Of a DNA stretch of 64,000 nt, positions 34,392 through 45,494 are shown piece after piece. The notes under the pieces were generated by a model that worked only from the letters and a program-made list of their open reading frames with translations, did not search any database and was not told the DNA's origin. A program made the position numbers and the translations under genes. The stretch is from Epiperipatus broadwayi (lineage: Eukaryota; Onychophora; Udeonychophora; Euonychophora; Peripatidae). The stretch lies in the NCBI GenBank assembly GCA_028023455.1, contig JAQFVV010000017.1, forward strand, positions 3,083,501-3,147,500, written 5' to 3'. Positions within the stretch are counted from its first letter, which is position 1. Each line of letters begins with the position of its first letter.

Positions 34392-36058
34392 TTTGGCCTG
34401 GAAAATGTCTGGTGCACCCCATAAGGCAATCTATTATACTTAAACAATCCCTTATGTGTTGTAATAGTTAGCAATTCTGATGTGCGTTCAGAAACTGGTA
34501 TCTGGTGAAATGCGGCCTTTAAATCAATTTTAGCATAGTGAGTTGCCTTTTGCATATTTGCCAGTATTTCTCTGAAATTAGGTACAGGATACTGACTTTT
34601 AGTGAGGTTTTTATTTATTGTGGTCCTATAATCTCCGCAAATGCGAATCTGCCCATTTGGTTTAGCTATAACCACGATTGGAGTCGCCCATTCCGTTTTC
34701 TCGACTGGCGTTAATACACCCTTACTAACCAGATTTATCAACTCTTGTTCTACCTTAGCTTGCAGTGCAAAAGGAACTTTTCTGGGTCTGCAGATAATGG
34801 GGGTCACGCCACCTTGTAGCTCTATGTTTATAGGCGTCGTAATAATTTTTCCCTCATCACTTTTAAATAATTCACAATATTTATTTCTCATTTCCTGCTC
34901 AATAGCAACTTTATTTATTACACATATCTCTATTCCCAAAGCATCGAACCATTCCCTACCTATAATAGGATTTAGACCGCCTTGTACTATATATAACGGT
35001 AGTGTTTGAATCTTACTATTTAATTCAATCTGAGCCATCACCTTCCCTAATATTTTCATACTATTTCCGCTAGCGTCTTTTGCCCTTAAACTTGTCTTCA
35101 TTAATAAAGGAGGATTTTTTCGATTTTTCACTACTTTCTCCCAGTCTTCAAGTGTCATCATTGACACGCCTGCTCCGCTGTCAATTTCCATTTTTACTGG
35201 TGTCTTTAATAAATTAACTGTCAGCATAAACTGACTTCCGTATCCCATCTGTGTATTGTAAATATCACATTTTTTTTTATTTTCGACTTTACAAGTTGGC
35301 GAGCTGCCACGATCCTTTTCTCCTTTATTTCGACATACTTTCTGCAAATGCCCAACATTACCACAAGTCCTACAATGCTCCTTATTATATTTACACTTAC
35401 GAGCCATGTGGCCTTTTTTTCCACAGCAATAACACACTATCTCATATGTTTTGCTCTTAATAGGTTGGGACTTATTTTCAGTTTTCTGAATATACGCATT
35501 ACCGTCATTTTTGTGGGTAAAATTTCTAAATTCTTCCGATTGGTCGAGTACTATTTCGTGGGCTACTCCCATTTTGGTTGCTTCATCATACGTTAACTCT
35601 CTTGAGGCCAGTAACTGCTGCCTAAGCCTATCATCTGACATGCCCCAAAGTAATTGCTCAAGCAGATTATCCTCTAAGGCATTGCCATAACTGCAACTTT
35701 TAGCAAGTTCTCTTAGAGCTTGATCATAATCTCGTATACGCTCTCCCTTGTTTTGCCTTCGGTTTCTGAAGTGTAGTCTTGCGACATGCTTCGAAGGCTG
35801 GGGACTGAAAAAATTATTTAATTTCCCCGTAACTACATTATATGGCAAATTCTCTGGCTCTTCGTGATCACAGAGTCTATTTGCTATTTCGATTACTTGT
35901 TGCCCGGCATAACACAATAACGTGGCAACTTTAATGGGGTCGCTTGTCGTACCATTAATCAAAAATAGTTTCTCGATTCTCTTAAGATAAATTGGCCAAT
36001 CAAAAGGGTTATTAACGTTGAACTCGTTAATTGTTACCTGAGGCACTGATGTCATCAT
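34358..36058 (-). pseudogene. Gypsy gag-protease-RT (N-terminal) frame
   Basis: A 566-codon frame starting MMTSVPQVTINEF. Residues 1-180 are a Gypsy-type capsid region, and residues 209-222 and 229-242 are two CCHC knuckles (C-X2-C-X4-H-X4-C). The protease active site DSGA is at residues 293-296. The RT starts near residue 430 with EWATPIVVIAKPNG and continues to YAKIDLKAAFHQI and YNRLPYGV. The frame is lost near 34,390 just before the catalytic YFDD, which is in another frame. Gag and pol fused in one frame is common in such elements. The long open stretch means the copy is fairly young. Confidence 0.85.
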
Positions 36059-36332
36059 TTTCTATTTTGCCTTTTTTTTTTTTTTGAAAAAAAAAAATTT
36101 CTATTTCGCTACGAGATAACTATTAAACATGCTTACTGAGACAAATTTCTATTAATACGCTTACTAAAACAAATTACTGTTAATACGCTTACTAAAACAA
36201 TTTTTCTGACTACCAATTCTATATTCACCCGGACTTCGATTCTCAATTTCCTTGTAGCTTTCTCTACGTTATACAATTCAATTTGAATCCACCACTATTT
36301 CTAAATTGCACCAGATTTTTCTACTGGAACGT

Positions 36333-36354
36333 ATCCTGTCGATTAACTGCGCCA
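36333..36354 (-). promoter_or_regulatory. Gypsy primer-binding site candidate
   Basis: The minus strand reads TGGCGCAGTTAATCGACAGG, starting with the TGGCGCAGT of serine-type primer sites in some Gypsy elements. It lies between the gag start and the LTR candidate. The tRNA assignment is tentative. Confidence 0.55.
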
Positions 36355-36356
36355 AT

Positions 36357-36954
36357 TTTCTGCTGTGTACAGCCACTCACTCAGCTTAACCATCAGGTAA
36401 ATAGACAGCAGAAACCAAATGATTATACAAATAGTTTAATAGAATTAACAGTCGGATAAATAATAGTACATATATATATATAGTTATAAGACAATTAAGT
36501 TTAACTTACGAACGCTGGCCATGAAGGCATACAAAAAACATAATCTAGACCGGTGTGGCCTGCAAAGTTCCTAGGTCCACTTTTTAACCTTCAGTGGTGG
36601 AATTCACTGGGTTTGTTCCGTTGCTAAGTTAAAACTCTTGACCTTCATGTGCATTCAATGAGTTCTCTGCTACAAGTGCTGCTTAGTTATTTTTTGTTCC
36701 TTCTTTTTTCTTGTTAAGGAATGTTTCAGAAACCAATTAATTTTCAGCTATTGTCTACTTTTAGTAATCAGCACTTTTAATCTAGCTGCTTAATTAGTTT
36801 CTGATCTGAAGCGCTTATCTTTAATAGCGTACCAAATTTAATTACAAAATTCCTGTCTATTTCTTTTAATAAAACTTATTTTAATAAAACATTAATTATT
36901 ATATACGTATAATTTTCTTTTAACAAAACATTATTATACACGTATATAGCAGTA
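36357..36954 (-). repeat. Gypsy 5' LTR candidate (about 600 bp)
   Basis: Sequence between the primer site and the flanking TGAAT. There is no second copy in the window to align with it, so its limits rest on the primer site inside and the host-repeat junction outside. Confidence 0.5.
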
Positions 36955-37797
36955 TGAATACTTTTTATTAGTCTTTCATTAAATTAAAGATTACTCATTT
37001 CATGAATAATATTTCTGTAGTGTAATTTTTATTACACCATTCTCATGCAAGGTAGGGAATGTTTTTTATCTGTTTTTAAAATCTTATGGATGGATATAGT
37101 CATAAACATATGATCAAAAATGGGGAAAAAGCATATGATCTCCAAAATTCACATTTCACACTAACCAAACATTTATTAGTTGAATCAGGTCACATTTTCT
37201 TACATATATTTTTATCACTTAATATACATAGATATGGAATTACTACAGTTTAATTAATAAGTGTCAAGCATACTCCCCTCACAACTTTGACCCAAACCAC
37301 TTAATGGAAGTATATTAATAATTTTTATTATTCATTCATTAAACTAGAGATTATCCAATAACGAATAATATTTCTTTAGTGTAATTTACATTACATCACA
37401 TGAGAGTAGCATAGGAAAAATAACACTACAGAAATGTTATTTATTAAATGAAAATAATATTTTTATTCCTTCTTCATAATAAGAGTAGAATTATTTTTCT
37501 ATTGAAGGATATACAATATTAAAATTGAAATGTTCACATTACAGATAGCAGGAAAAAATTCATACTAACTTCATCTAGAGCAAGATTGAACAATTTAAAA
37601 ACAAATTTTGGTTTCTTTGTTTTTTTTTTTAATTATTTTTTTATTGATTGTTTTTTATTTAATATATTTATTTTTTTCCTTTTTTTATTAAATAAAAAAT
37701 ATATAAATAATTAATTCTTTATTTATTTTATAAAAAAAAAAACAAAAACAAATTAATAATACATTTTAAAATATTCTCTTTAGTATATTCAGTATTT

Positions 37798-38774
37798 GCT
37801 AGTTTTCATGTAATCCAATATAGCACATTGTATTTTTGATAAATATACAGTTTTGAGGATCTACAATCTACTGAAGATGTGTTAGTTGTTAAATTAAAAC
37901 AGAATTAATAAATCAATTGTTAAATTTTAAAAAAGGAATAAATTCCATTAAGAAGCTTTATTTCATTTATTTAGAAGTATATTCTTATTCTTCTCTTTTA
38001 CTTTTCTTACATTTCTTTATATATTCATATATTGCTTACAATAACTCCCCTTATATACACTTTAATGCAAAAAATTTTTAAATATAATTTTTTTATTTTT
38101 CTGACAGTTTCAACTGTCTTGAAGTCTTCATCAGAGTATTCTAAACTTTTTCTACCTAGCAGAAGTTAAAAATGCTCTGATGAAGACTGCAGGACAGTTG
38201 AAACTGTCAGAAAAATAAAGGAATTATATATATAAAAAATTGCATTATAGTGTATATGAGGGGAGTTATTGTAAGCAATATTTGAAGCTTTATTTCATTT
38301 TTTTATAGCATGGGAAGCAATGAGATGCTCTTAGCATTGTCGTATTTTCATTCAATTCAGCATCTTTCTTTTTGTCATCAGTGTTTTTGGCATAATGATA
38401 AAAATTTGGGACCTTTCTGTCACAGAACATGATGCAATAAAGTATTTTTAAAGGCATGGGCTCCTGCCATCCTGAAAAGTATGTATTAATGGTCATGGTA
38501 TGACTGCATCCCATCCAATATGAATAAAGTGTAAATATTGTATTTATTTATTTATTTTTCTGTTAATAAGTGAATCCAAAACAAAAATATAAATAAACTG
38601 TAAATATTGTAATTATTTTTTCTGCAAAGATTTCTTTTTTTAAAGCAACAGTAATAAAAAATAAATGTAATTATTAAACATGACATTTCTAGCAGGCATT
38701 TTTTTGTAAACATGAGTGGGGGGGGTTTGAAACTGTAGATTTAGCTAACCATCTTAGTTTACTTGAAAACTTGT
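37798..38774. mobile_element. TIR family C, copy 2 (interrupted by foldback B)
   Basis: Ends resemble copy 1 (AGTTTTCATGTAATCCAATA at the left; TTAGTTTACTTGAAAACTTG at the right). The interior aligns with 15,240-15,780 except for the insertion at 37,969-38,283. Confidence 0.7.
37969..38283. mobile_element. Foldback element family B, with perfect 17-bp target duplication
   Basis: Flanked by GAAGCTTTATTTCATTT at 37,952-37,968 and 38,284-38,300, both identical. The uninterrupted relative at 15,350-15,370 has this sequence once. The element is an inverted repeat centred near 38,155. The right arm (38,180-38,212) has CTGATGA, A, GACTG/CAGTT stem, GAAACTGTC on the plus strand, and the left arm has a mutated copy on the minus strand. 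Confidence 0.85.
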
Positions 38775-39257
38775 AAGTATATATTCTTTTCAACTAAACT
38801 TATTATATTAATTTGTATTAATTGGAAGAAATGCTTAAAATTATCAGGGATTAGATGACTGTGTAGTTTTATTCAGGATGGGAAGGTGGGTTTTCAGAAT
38901 CAAGATTCTATTTAGTAATATTACACAGTACACCTGGGTTTCGTTTTATGTGGTAGATAGGTTTTTCAAAAAATGCACACAAAAATAGACTTAACTTACC
39001 TTGAAAAATGGAAGATACATACTGTAATTTTTAAAAATCGCATAAAAGCAAAGCAATAACGTGAAATTATGTTAAAATTCGCATTAAAAAAAATGAAATA
39101 AAATATGACTAATAAAAATTTTCAAATTTGAAAAAAATTGATACAAGATAAACTTTTTATTAACTACAGTATTTAATTTTATTCAAAACAATATATTTTT
39201 ATACATAATTTACAGTATTTTACATTTTTTCATACATGTACAGTATTTTTAACCATT

Positions 39258-39420
39258 ATTGCTATTTGATGATATGCAAGTTCGTTTGTGAACTAGTAAG
39301 ACATCAGGTTCGTCACAAGAGGAAATACAATTAGTACCAACTTCATTTTTTAAAATTGCTCTCATAGTGGACTTACCCAAACTAAAATGTTTTCCATGAC
39401 TGTTGATCCTTCCCATTTTG
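39258..39420 (-). pseudogene. Tigger-like transposase DNA-binding segment
   Basis: Reads KMGRINSHGKHFSLGKSTMR, then AILKNEVGTN on the minus strand. The pattern (small residue, FSLGKSTMRAILKN) fits the recognition helix region of pogo/Tigger transposases (LGLS..TVR.ILKN). No catalytic DDE part is readable. Confidence 0.45.
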
Positions 39421-39840
39421 CTAAGCTATCTAAAATTGAAATTTTTGTTTCCAAAGAAATTCATTTTCTTGGATGTTTTTTTCTCTCCATTAAGGTAAAC
39501 TAAAAGTTTAAAATAAAAATAAGAACTTAGACTTATGACAATAAAAAGACACCAACTCACCACTGTTTGGAAAAATTTAATTAAAACTAAAAATTAAAAA
39601 TTAAATTTTTACATTTGTCTTTAATTTTTTAATTTTCAATTCTGTTTAAAAATCAAATTTCATTGTTTTGCATCACATTAATTTCAGATCACATTACTTA
39701 ATTTTTAAATTATTAATTACAATTAAAAATCAGATTTTAAAAATAAACTTGCAGATACTAAATGATTAATTGATTATGTACTCTTTTTTTAAAAAGCAAA
39801 AATAGAATGTGATTTAAAATGCAAAACAACAACATACATA

Positions 39841-40068
39841 ATTATAAATTTTATTAAATGCACATTATTATATTAAGTAATATTTACTAAGGCTGTAACC
39901 AGTTCAGCTTCACCTATTCATATATAAAAGTAGGTTGAAGTAAAGAAGGATTCCCTCTTTTCTTCATAGCGGTCCCTACCTTCGAATTTTTCAGACATTT
40001 ATTCCTAAGGTTACAGTCTTAGTAAATATTACTTAATATAATAATGTCCATTTAATAAAATTTATAAT
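39841..40068. mobile_element. MITE with 60-bp TIRs
   Basis: The first and last 60 bp are inverted copies (about 58 of 60 identical; core TTTACTAAGGCTGTAACC). Interior fragments recur at 40,205-40,365 and 62,500-62,610. It lies inside the Tigger-like relic. Hairpins at 48,489-48,561 and 57,681-57,758 share the TTTACTAAGGC terminus. Confidence 0.75.
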
Positions 40069-40204
40069 TACAACTTTAAATTATCATAATAGATTTTTTA
40101 CTATAAGATCTTTCCATTGACTCATAGTAAATTGAAAGATTTCGTGAGTATTAATGTATTATAAGAATTGTGGACTTAATTAGTGAAGTATTGAATAGCT
40201 TCAC

Positions 40205-40365
40205 ACTCTTAGATCTAACCACTTCAGCTTCACCTATTCATATATAAAAGTAGGTTGAAGTAAAGAAGGATTGCCTCTTTTCTTCATAGTGTAAGCTTGT
40301 GTTTAAGACCTGTAGAGGTCCCTACCATCGAATTTTTCAGATGCTTATAGTAAATATTACTTAAC
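40205..40365. repeat. Second partial copy of the 60-bp-TIR MITE interior
   Basis: Repeats the segment TTCAGCTTCACCTATTCATA to TCGAATTTTTCAGA of 39,902-39,998, with an extra 30-bp segment in the middle, and ends in the TAGTAAATATTACTTAA terminus. Confidence 0.7.
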
Positions 40366-40533
40366 AACATACATAGTGTTTTTCATCTATAACATTTGAA
40401 CAGATTTACATTATAATCTTGTAAAATTTAATGTGTGTATATAAAATGGGGAAATCCTGATTTTAAGTGAATTATGAACTTCCTTATTGCATAAAGTCTA
40501 TTACAGTACTATTATGAAGTGCTGAAAATATTA

Positions 40534-40661
40534 ATATTATTAGATGAAAGTAGAACTCCAATAATGCGCTATTACTTTAAATATGACATGAGTTTGGGGA
40601 ATTTATAATATTTAAAGTAATAGTGCATTATTGGAGTTCAACTTCTGATCTAATAATTTTT
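40534..40661. repeat. Palindrome, arms about 52 bp
   Basis: AACTCCAATAATGC and its flanks at 40,553-40,585 are inverted at 40,608-40,640, with a 22-bp loop. The TTTTATGC-like context of the surrounding Tigger relic continues on both sides. Confidence 0.7.
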
Positions 40662-41072
40662 AGTGCATAAAAGAAAACTGCATACAAAGATATTAAGAAG
40701 AAACATGAATTGCATAACTTCAAAATTGCATTAAAAAAGCCGCATAAAATGAGACCCGGGTGTACTCGATTGTTTGAGAATTCCTTAGCAATTACCTATT
40801 TAATTATTAATAATTTTAAACATTAAATTAAATATCACTTATATGTTTATTGATAATAGTAACATTTAATTAGTATTTTTAATTATAGGTTACAGCATTT
40901 CCATCACACTTTGTTTAAACTTTTCAAATACATTCCAAATGTAAGCAATAATACACAGATTAACATGTAATAGAATTCAAGTATTATTATTATTCTCATT
41001 TTTTCAAATGTTTTTAGACTGTCCAGATATATTAACATAAAAATTGAACCTGGACTTTTAGATTTATGAATA

Positions 41073-41490
41073 AAATATGAAAAACTCTCCATACAGTAGT
41101 GCCATTCAATGCAGACCAGCATAATTAATGAATGCCAGAAGGCTTGTGCATAAAATTCCTATCTAGTGCCTACTCATCCAATATGTCCCTAGCTTGTGGT
41201 CTTTATCGGTAAAGAGACTTGGATCTGAGAACACTGCACCTAGATCCTAAGATCTAAAATCTAGATGCAGTGATCCTAAGATCTAAAATCTGGGTGCAGT
41301 GCTCTCAGATACAAGGCTCCTCATTTAGTCTGGGGATATTGGATGAGTAGGTACTAAATAGAGATTTTATGCACAAGCCTTCTGGAATCCATTGATTACT
41401 TTGTCTTGCACTATGTGGCACTACTGTATGTAGGGGTTGTGCCTGTTTTAATAACAGTTATGAGCAAGCATAAGAAATGGTGATCATGTG
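41073..41490. mobile_element. Foldback element family A, with perfect 13-bp target duplication
   Basis: Flanked by AGATTTATGAATA at 41,060-41,072 and 41,491-41,503. The left terminus is AAAACTCTCCATACAGTAGT and the right side ends with the outer terminus GAAATGGTGATCATGTG. The middle contains a 35-bp tandem duplication (CCTAAGATCTAAAATCT). The hammerhead-like core is degenerate in this copy. Confidence 0.8.
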
Positions 41491-41658
41491 AGATTTATGA
41501 ATACCGAATCGAAGGTGACATTGTAATCAACAAGACTATTCTGACAAAGTAACTATTGGTAGAAATTTTATATACTTATATATGAGTTTCTTTCTGATTT
41601 CTTTATTCTTTCTAGAGGACAAGATTAATAAATGGTTGCCAAACATTATGAATTATCT

Positions 41659-41910
41659 TTTTTATGAAGTATTATAACTTTATCTTTCTTGCTGTATTGC
41701 CAAATCTATAAAATATTAATATCTATGTTCTTTATTACTTTTTACAATTCTTTTTACATCCCACTATTGACAGTTTCAATTGCTCCAGCAATCTTCTTCA
41801 GAACTTAAGTAGTATAAGTTCTGAAGAAGATTGCTGGGGCAACTGAAACTGTCAATTGTAGGTTGTAAAAACATTGCAAAAAGTAATAAAGAATGTAGAT
41901 GGTATTAATG
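41659..41910. mobile_element. Foldback element family B, with perfect 13-bp target duplication
   Basis: Flanked by TTATGAATTATCT at 41,646-41,658 and 41,911-41,923. Inverted repeat centred near 41,815. The right arm reads CTGAAGA, a TTGC/GCAA stem, GAAACTGTC (41,819-41,851), a degenerate hammerhead-like core. It is more similar to the 5,926 copy than to the 10,070 and 37,969 copies. Confidence 0.8.
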
Positions 41911-42849
41911 TTATGAATTATCTCATATAATTAATTCCTGGGATTAAGTCAACTAATGTGATAATTTATATGATTTGGAAACCATTTATTAATTTTAAGA
42001 AAAAAATAGAAAAATTCATACATAATCACATAGAATTTTTACTAATTGTTTTCTTTGACAAAATAGAGTAGTTAACTGGAGTGTTATCCTGAATTCAATA
42101 TTCACTAATCTAAAGATTCAGATTTCATTTTCATATAAGTAATGTCACTGGTCAGGATAGCAGTATCTGAAGAAGAGGGGAGAATAATATCACTCAATAC
42201 ATTATATTATATATTAACTTTTCTACTATTATCAACACATTTAACAATTGTAAAATACTACCATTACAAATATTCAGATAAGCATTTCATTAGTGCTGTT
42301 AAGTGATTACTGTTAGGTTATTATCTATTATATTTGTTTGAATATAAAATAATACTCATAAACAATGATTATAGTATTAACAAAAATGTCAAAATCCATC
42401 TACTCTATATAAAAAAGAAAAGTAGTATTGAATTGAGATATCTAATTATCAAGGTATGTTAAATATATAGGCACGGATAAGTATGAATTTATTTTTTAAA
42501 TATAATATCAGTAAATATGATTGTTTGTCTGAATTTTTATGCTGATGGCATCTTAGTATTAATTAGATGTTAGAATATTTCCATTATATAATATTTAATA
42601 TAGAATGTCTTTAAAAAATATACCCTGTAATAAAGCATTGTCTATTGTAAGAAAATGATTAAACAATTATAATAGTTTATAAACCAGAACAGCTCTTCCT
42701 ATTAATAGTATAGTGGAGCTATAAACATTCTGCATGGCAATAACATGTTCTGACAAATAATGGATTTTTTAAATGTATTTCTAATAAAACAGATTTTTTT
42801 TCAAAAAATTAGAAAGATGGCTATTTGTCTACCAACATCACTCCTGATT

Positions 42850-43580
42850 ACAATATTTACATGGAAGCACTTGAAAACATAAATACTATTCTATTTTTAC
42901 CTAAAGTTTGGCTTCACTATGTTGATGATACATTTGTTGCATGGCCATGTGATGAAATGCTATTACAAACATTCTGAATACATACCAATAATATATCTCC
43001 TTCAATTAAGTTCACAACAGAATCAGATTAAAACAAACACTGGCATTCTTAGGTCATCTTGTGACAAGTTTTCCTCATGACAAAATCAGAACTACTGTTT
43101 TTACTAAGCCCACACACACAGGAAAATACTTAACATATACAACCACTCGCATCAAAACCATAAAATAAGGAGTTATTTTATCACTGTGGAACAGAGCAAA
43201 ACAATTTGTTCAGAAATGGAAAAAAAAAGATTTACATAAAACAAACTCTCATAAAGAATGATTATCCAACAGCTATCATTAAGAAACCCTTAAAAAGACA
43301 ACAAAAAGAGTCGTGAAAAGAAAACAATTATTGGTATTGTAATGTATCCATACATACCAGAAATAGACAAACTAAAGAAAATATACAATCAATGTAACAT
43401 TAGAAAAGCTTTCCAAAACTATACTATACTACAAGAAATTCTAACATCTACAAAAACTAAATTTGAAATGCTAAAAAACAAAAAATGCATTATGGAATAC
43501 AATGTGAATGTGGAAGAATGTATATTGGTGAAACCAGTCATCCATCGAAAAACAATTGAAAGAACTAAGCTAATGAATAG
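42850..43580 (+). pseudogene. PLE reverse transcriptase and GIY-YIG endonuclease relic
   Basis: PKVWLHYVDDTFVAWP at 42,900-42,947 contains the RT catalytic YVDD in the PLE context (W.RYVDDTF). Another frame gives TLAFLGHLVTSF and RTTVFTKPTHTGKYLTYTT, the PLE thumb signature (LPFLD.L.., TTV.RKPTHT..YL). The end gives CECGRMYIGETSHP at 43,505-43,550, the YIG half of the GIY-YIG nuclease with its upstream C-X-C-G. At least three frame breaks. The protein would reverse-transcribe RNA primed at a nick made by its own nuclease. Confidence 0.8.
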
Positions 43581-43842
43581 ATATATCTAAAGTAGTGAAG
43601 TATATATGTACTAATGAAGATATGTGTAATTGGAAAAATCCAAAAATATTGGGTAGAGAAGAAAAAGTACAAAGAAGAAAATTCAAAGTATTCACATGAT
43701 AATGGCAAAACTCCTAAATGGCTAACCAGTGTCATAATACATAATGTCTAGACATTTACTAATTAACCTTGCTCTTAAAAAAATGGACATATCGCAAGTA
43801 CCCTCGTAGGTAAGTATACAAAATATCTACTGACTATTGTCT

Positions 43843-43980
43843 TTGGCAGTATAGCTCAATTGGTTAAATAATTACCTTAAATTTAATATTTGTAATATTG
43901 ATTCCCTTTCCGAATAACTGTTGGTTAGAGCATTACTTCAAATTCAATATTCCGGAATCTAAAGATCCAAGTTCGATTCC
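43843..43980 (+). repeat. tRNA-like (Pol III promoter-like) sequence
   Basis: TATAGCTCAATTGGTTA (A-box type) at 43,850-43,866 and again GTTGGTTAGAGCATTACTT at 43,919-43,938, with GTTCGATTCCC (B-box type) at 43,970-43,980. Two overlapping decayed tRNA-like units at the start of the right PLE repeat suggest a tRNA-derived SINE or a tRNA-like head. Confidence 0.45.
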
Positions 43981-44460
43981 CTTGCTAGTACTGTCACTGG
44001 TTAGACTGGCAACAACTGAAGGAGAGTGGAGAATAATACAACTTGAAACGTTGTGTTATATACTAACTTGTATGTTATTACAAATTACTGAATGTATTTG
44101 GAAAGTTTAAATGAAGTTTTACATTTTTCTAAAGACATTCAATATTTAATATTAGACAATGAAAATAGTCTAACATATTTTACAGAATATACGAGCGTGT
44201 ATAAATATACTTGTAAAAAATTATTAATATAAAAACATGTTATACACACACACACTCTCTCTATTCGCTAATCACCTCACGTCTACAAACATGTTTTAAA
44301 ATTATGCGTACAAATTAAGAAAGTTAAACGTACGTAAACTTAAATGTACTGATTTTTTTCATTTCCATATTATATATCCTCAGGTAATGGACTCTTTTTA
44401 AAAGAACTCACCTAGCCCAAATTTGCTTTCTTCTTATGAATGGCATGCCAGTGCATTGAA

Positions 44461-44581
44461 TTAATATCGCTCTCCCCTCTGTCTGGAAACTACATCATAT
44501 AATGCCCAAGGTAAAACTACAACTTTCTGCTCGTCTTCAAAATGTATCCAAGCCTGAGCTTCTATTGAACGCCCAGCAAGA
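44461..44581 (-). pseudogene. Exon-like coding stretch, unknown protein
   Basis: On the minus strand, an AG (44,582-44,583) preceded by a CACTAAC branch-point-like sequence opens a 40-codon frame reading GRSIEAQAWIHFEDEQKVVV, then LPWALYDVVSRQRGERY and TAA. The residue mix (W, H, R, D in a hydrophobic pattern) and the higher GC look like real protein in contrast to the surroundings. It could be a last exon, or a relic of a retrocopy. I do not recognise the family. The stretch before the AG is not pyrimidine-rich, which weakens the splice-site reading. Confidence 0.3.
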
Positions 44582-45494
44582 CTGTTTTTGCTTTGTTAGT
44601 GACACACGAAGACGCCATAATTGCAGGTGCCTTATACAATAACATGTTCAAAACATCTTTATATGAACTTAAAGTATTATTTTCTATTACAAAGTTGTTT
44701 ACTTGACTCAAATGTACACATTTTTCACAATACAGTCAACAAATATATTTTGTAGCATTTATTTAAATAAAAATGTATATGTTTTATACTATGTGAATGA
44801 AATATTTATTTGTGAGCCCAAAGGTTGGACACACAAACACTTATACAAATTTATATGGATGTCGCAGCTATTACTAATTTCTGATTACAAACACTCGATG
44901 CATTTTTAAAATTATTATATTTACATTCATTGCGTTATTTATTTTTCGATTATGATTAAATGACGTATTGCACCGACATACCAAAGTAATTATTCTTATT
45001 AATATACACATATTTATATAGTTGTTGTATATAGTTTTTATTACTTGTTATAATTTTTTTTTTTTTTTTACAAAGAATAATTGCGATCTTGTATCAATTA
45101 ATATATCGGTACAATTATTATAACAGAAAAATACTGCACTTAGGAAAATTCAAATCCAAAACATTACTATTAAAATTTAAAATACTATTTAAAAAACACA
45201 CAAAAAATCTCCATATACTGGATACGAAAAACTTGCAAGCACACACTCGTATATGTTAATCTGTATAATGTAAAAATGTGGTTCAAAGGTGAAAGATTGT
45301 CTATAATTTTAAAATTTCGTTTGGACTTCGGTAAGATTTAATTTACCTTATGGCAAACACCTATATTATCGAATTCAGTTAATCTGAAGCATAGAAAGTT
45401 TCTCTTTTTTATAATTTACTATAGGTAAAACAACCGCTATATAATCGGCTGCATAGCAAAAGCGTCTCTTACAAACTTCTTTAGAGGAATAATC
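44582..45494. other. AT-rich spacer, no feature recognised
   Basis: No coding frame with motifs and no repeat match seen. Confidence 0.5.

Larger units (their letters stand above)
32985..36954 (-). mobile_element. Ty3/Gypsy element, truncated in integrase, with TGAAT flanks
   Basis: Order on the minus strand: 5' LTR candidate (about 36,357-36,954), primer site, gag, protease, RT, RNase H, integrase zinc finger and the start of the integrase core, where it stops abruptly after the first catalytic aspartate region (SKWTEYRVVKNTSTA). The rest of integrase and the 3' LTR are absent. Both outer ends abut monomer sequence of one host repeat and are flanked by TGAAT (32,980-32,984 and 36,955-36,959). 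Internal deletion from integrase to near the end of a 3' LTR is one explanation. Confidence 0.75.
32307..37438. mobile_element. TIR element with tandem monomers, copy 2 (interrupted)
   Basis: Same family as 10,591-11,359: monomer starts (AATATTTCTGTAGTG or close) at 32,307, 37,008 and 37,367, and the inverted terminus (AACACTACAGAAATGTT) at 37,422-37,438. Removing the Gypsy (32,985-36,954 plus 5 bp) and the RTE fragment (about 32,528-32,895) leaves about 360 bp between the first two starts, matching the 324-368 bp monomer length of copy 1. Confidence 0.65.
38931..40762 (-). mobile_element. Tigger/pogo-like DNA transposon relic
   Basis: TIRs of about 23 bp: CACCTGGGTTTCGTTTTATG at the left and CACCCGGGTCTCATTTTATG (inverted) at the right, flanked by TA on both sides, the Tc1/mariner-superfamily target. 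The minus strand encodes a helix-turn-helix-like segment (39,258-39,420) similar in layout to Tigger/CENP-B DNA-binding domains. A 1.8-kb interior, largely decayed and containing later MITE insertions. Confidence 0.7.
42060..44110 (+). mobile_element. Penelope-like element relic with flanking direct repeats
   Basis: RT and GIY-YIG endonuclease relics (42,850-43,580) lie between two divergent direct repeats, about 42,060-42,240 and 43,890-44,090 (shared AATCTAAAGAT, TGTCACTGGT and AGAATAATA). PLEs often carry such terminal repeats (pLTRs), so these may be the pLTRs. The right one contains ACTGAAGGAG, then TTGAAACGTTG, a possible degenerate hammerhead core, and tRNA-like sequence precedes it. 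Confidence 0.6.

Noticed and set aside
34201-35596. Plus-strand frames across the Gypsy pol and gag
   Set aside because: Antisense shadows of well-supported Gypsy domains.
43990-44060. Functional hammerhead in the PLE right repeat
   Set aside because: CTGAAGGAG departs from CTGATGA and I could not form stem II convincingly, so it is mentioned only as possibly degenerate.
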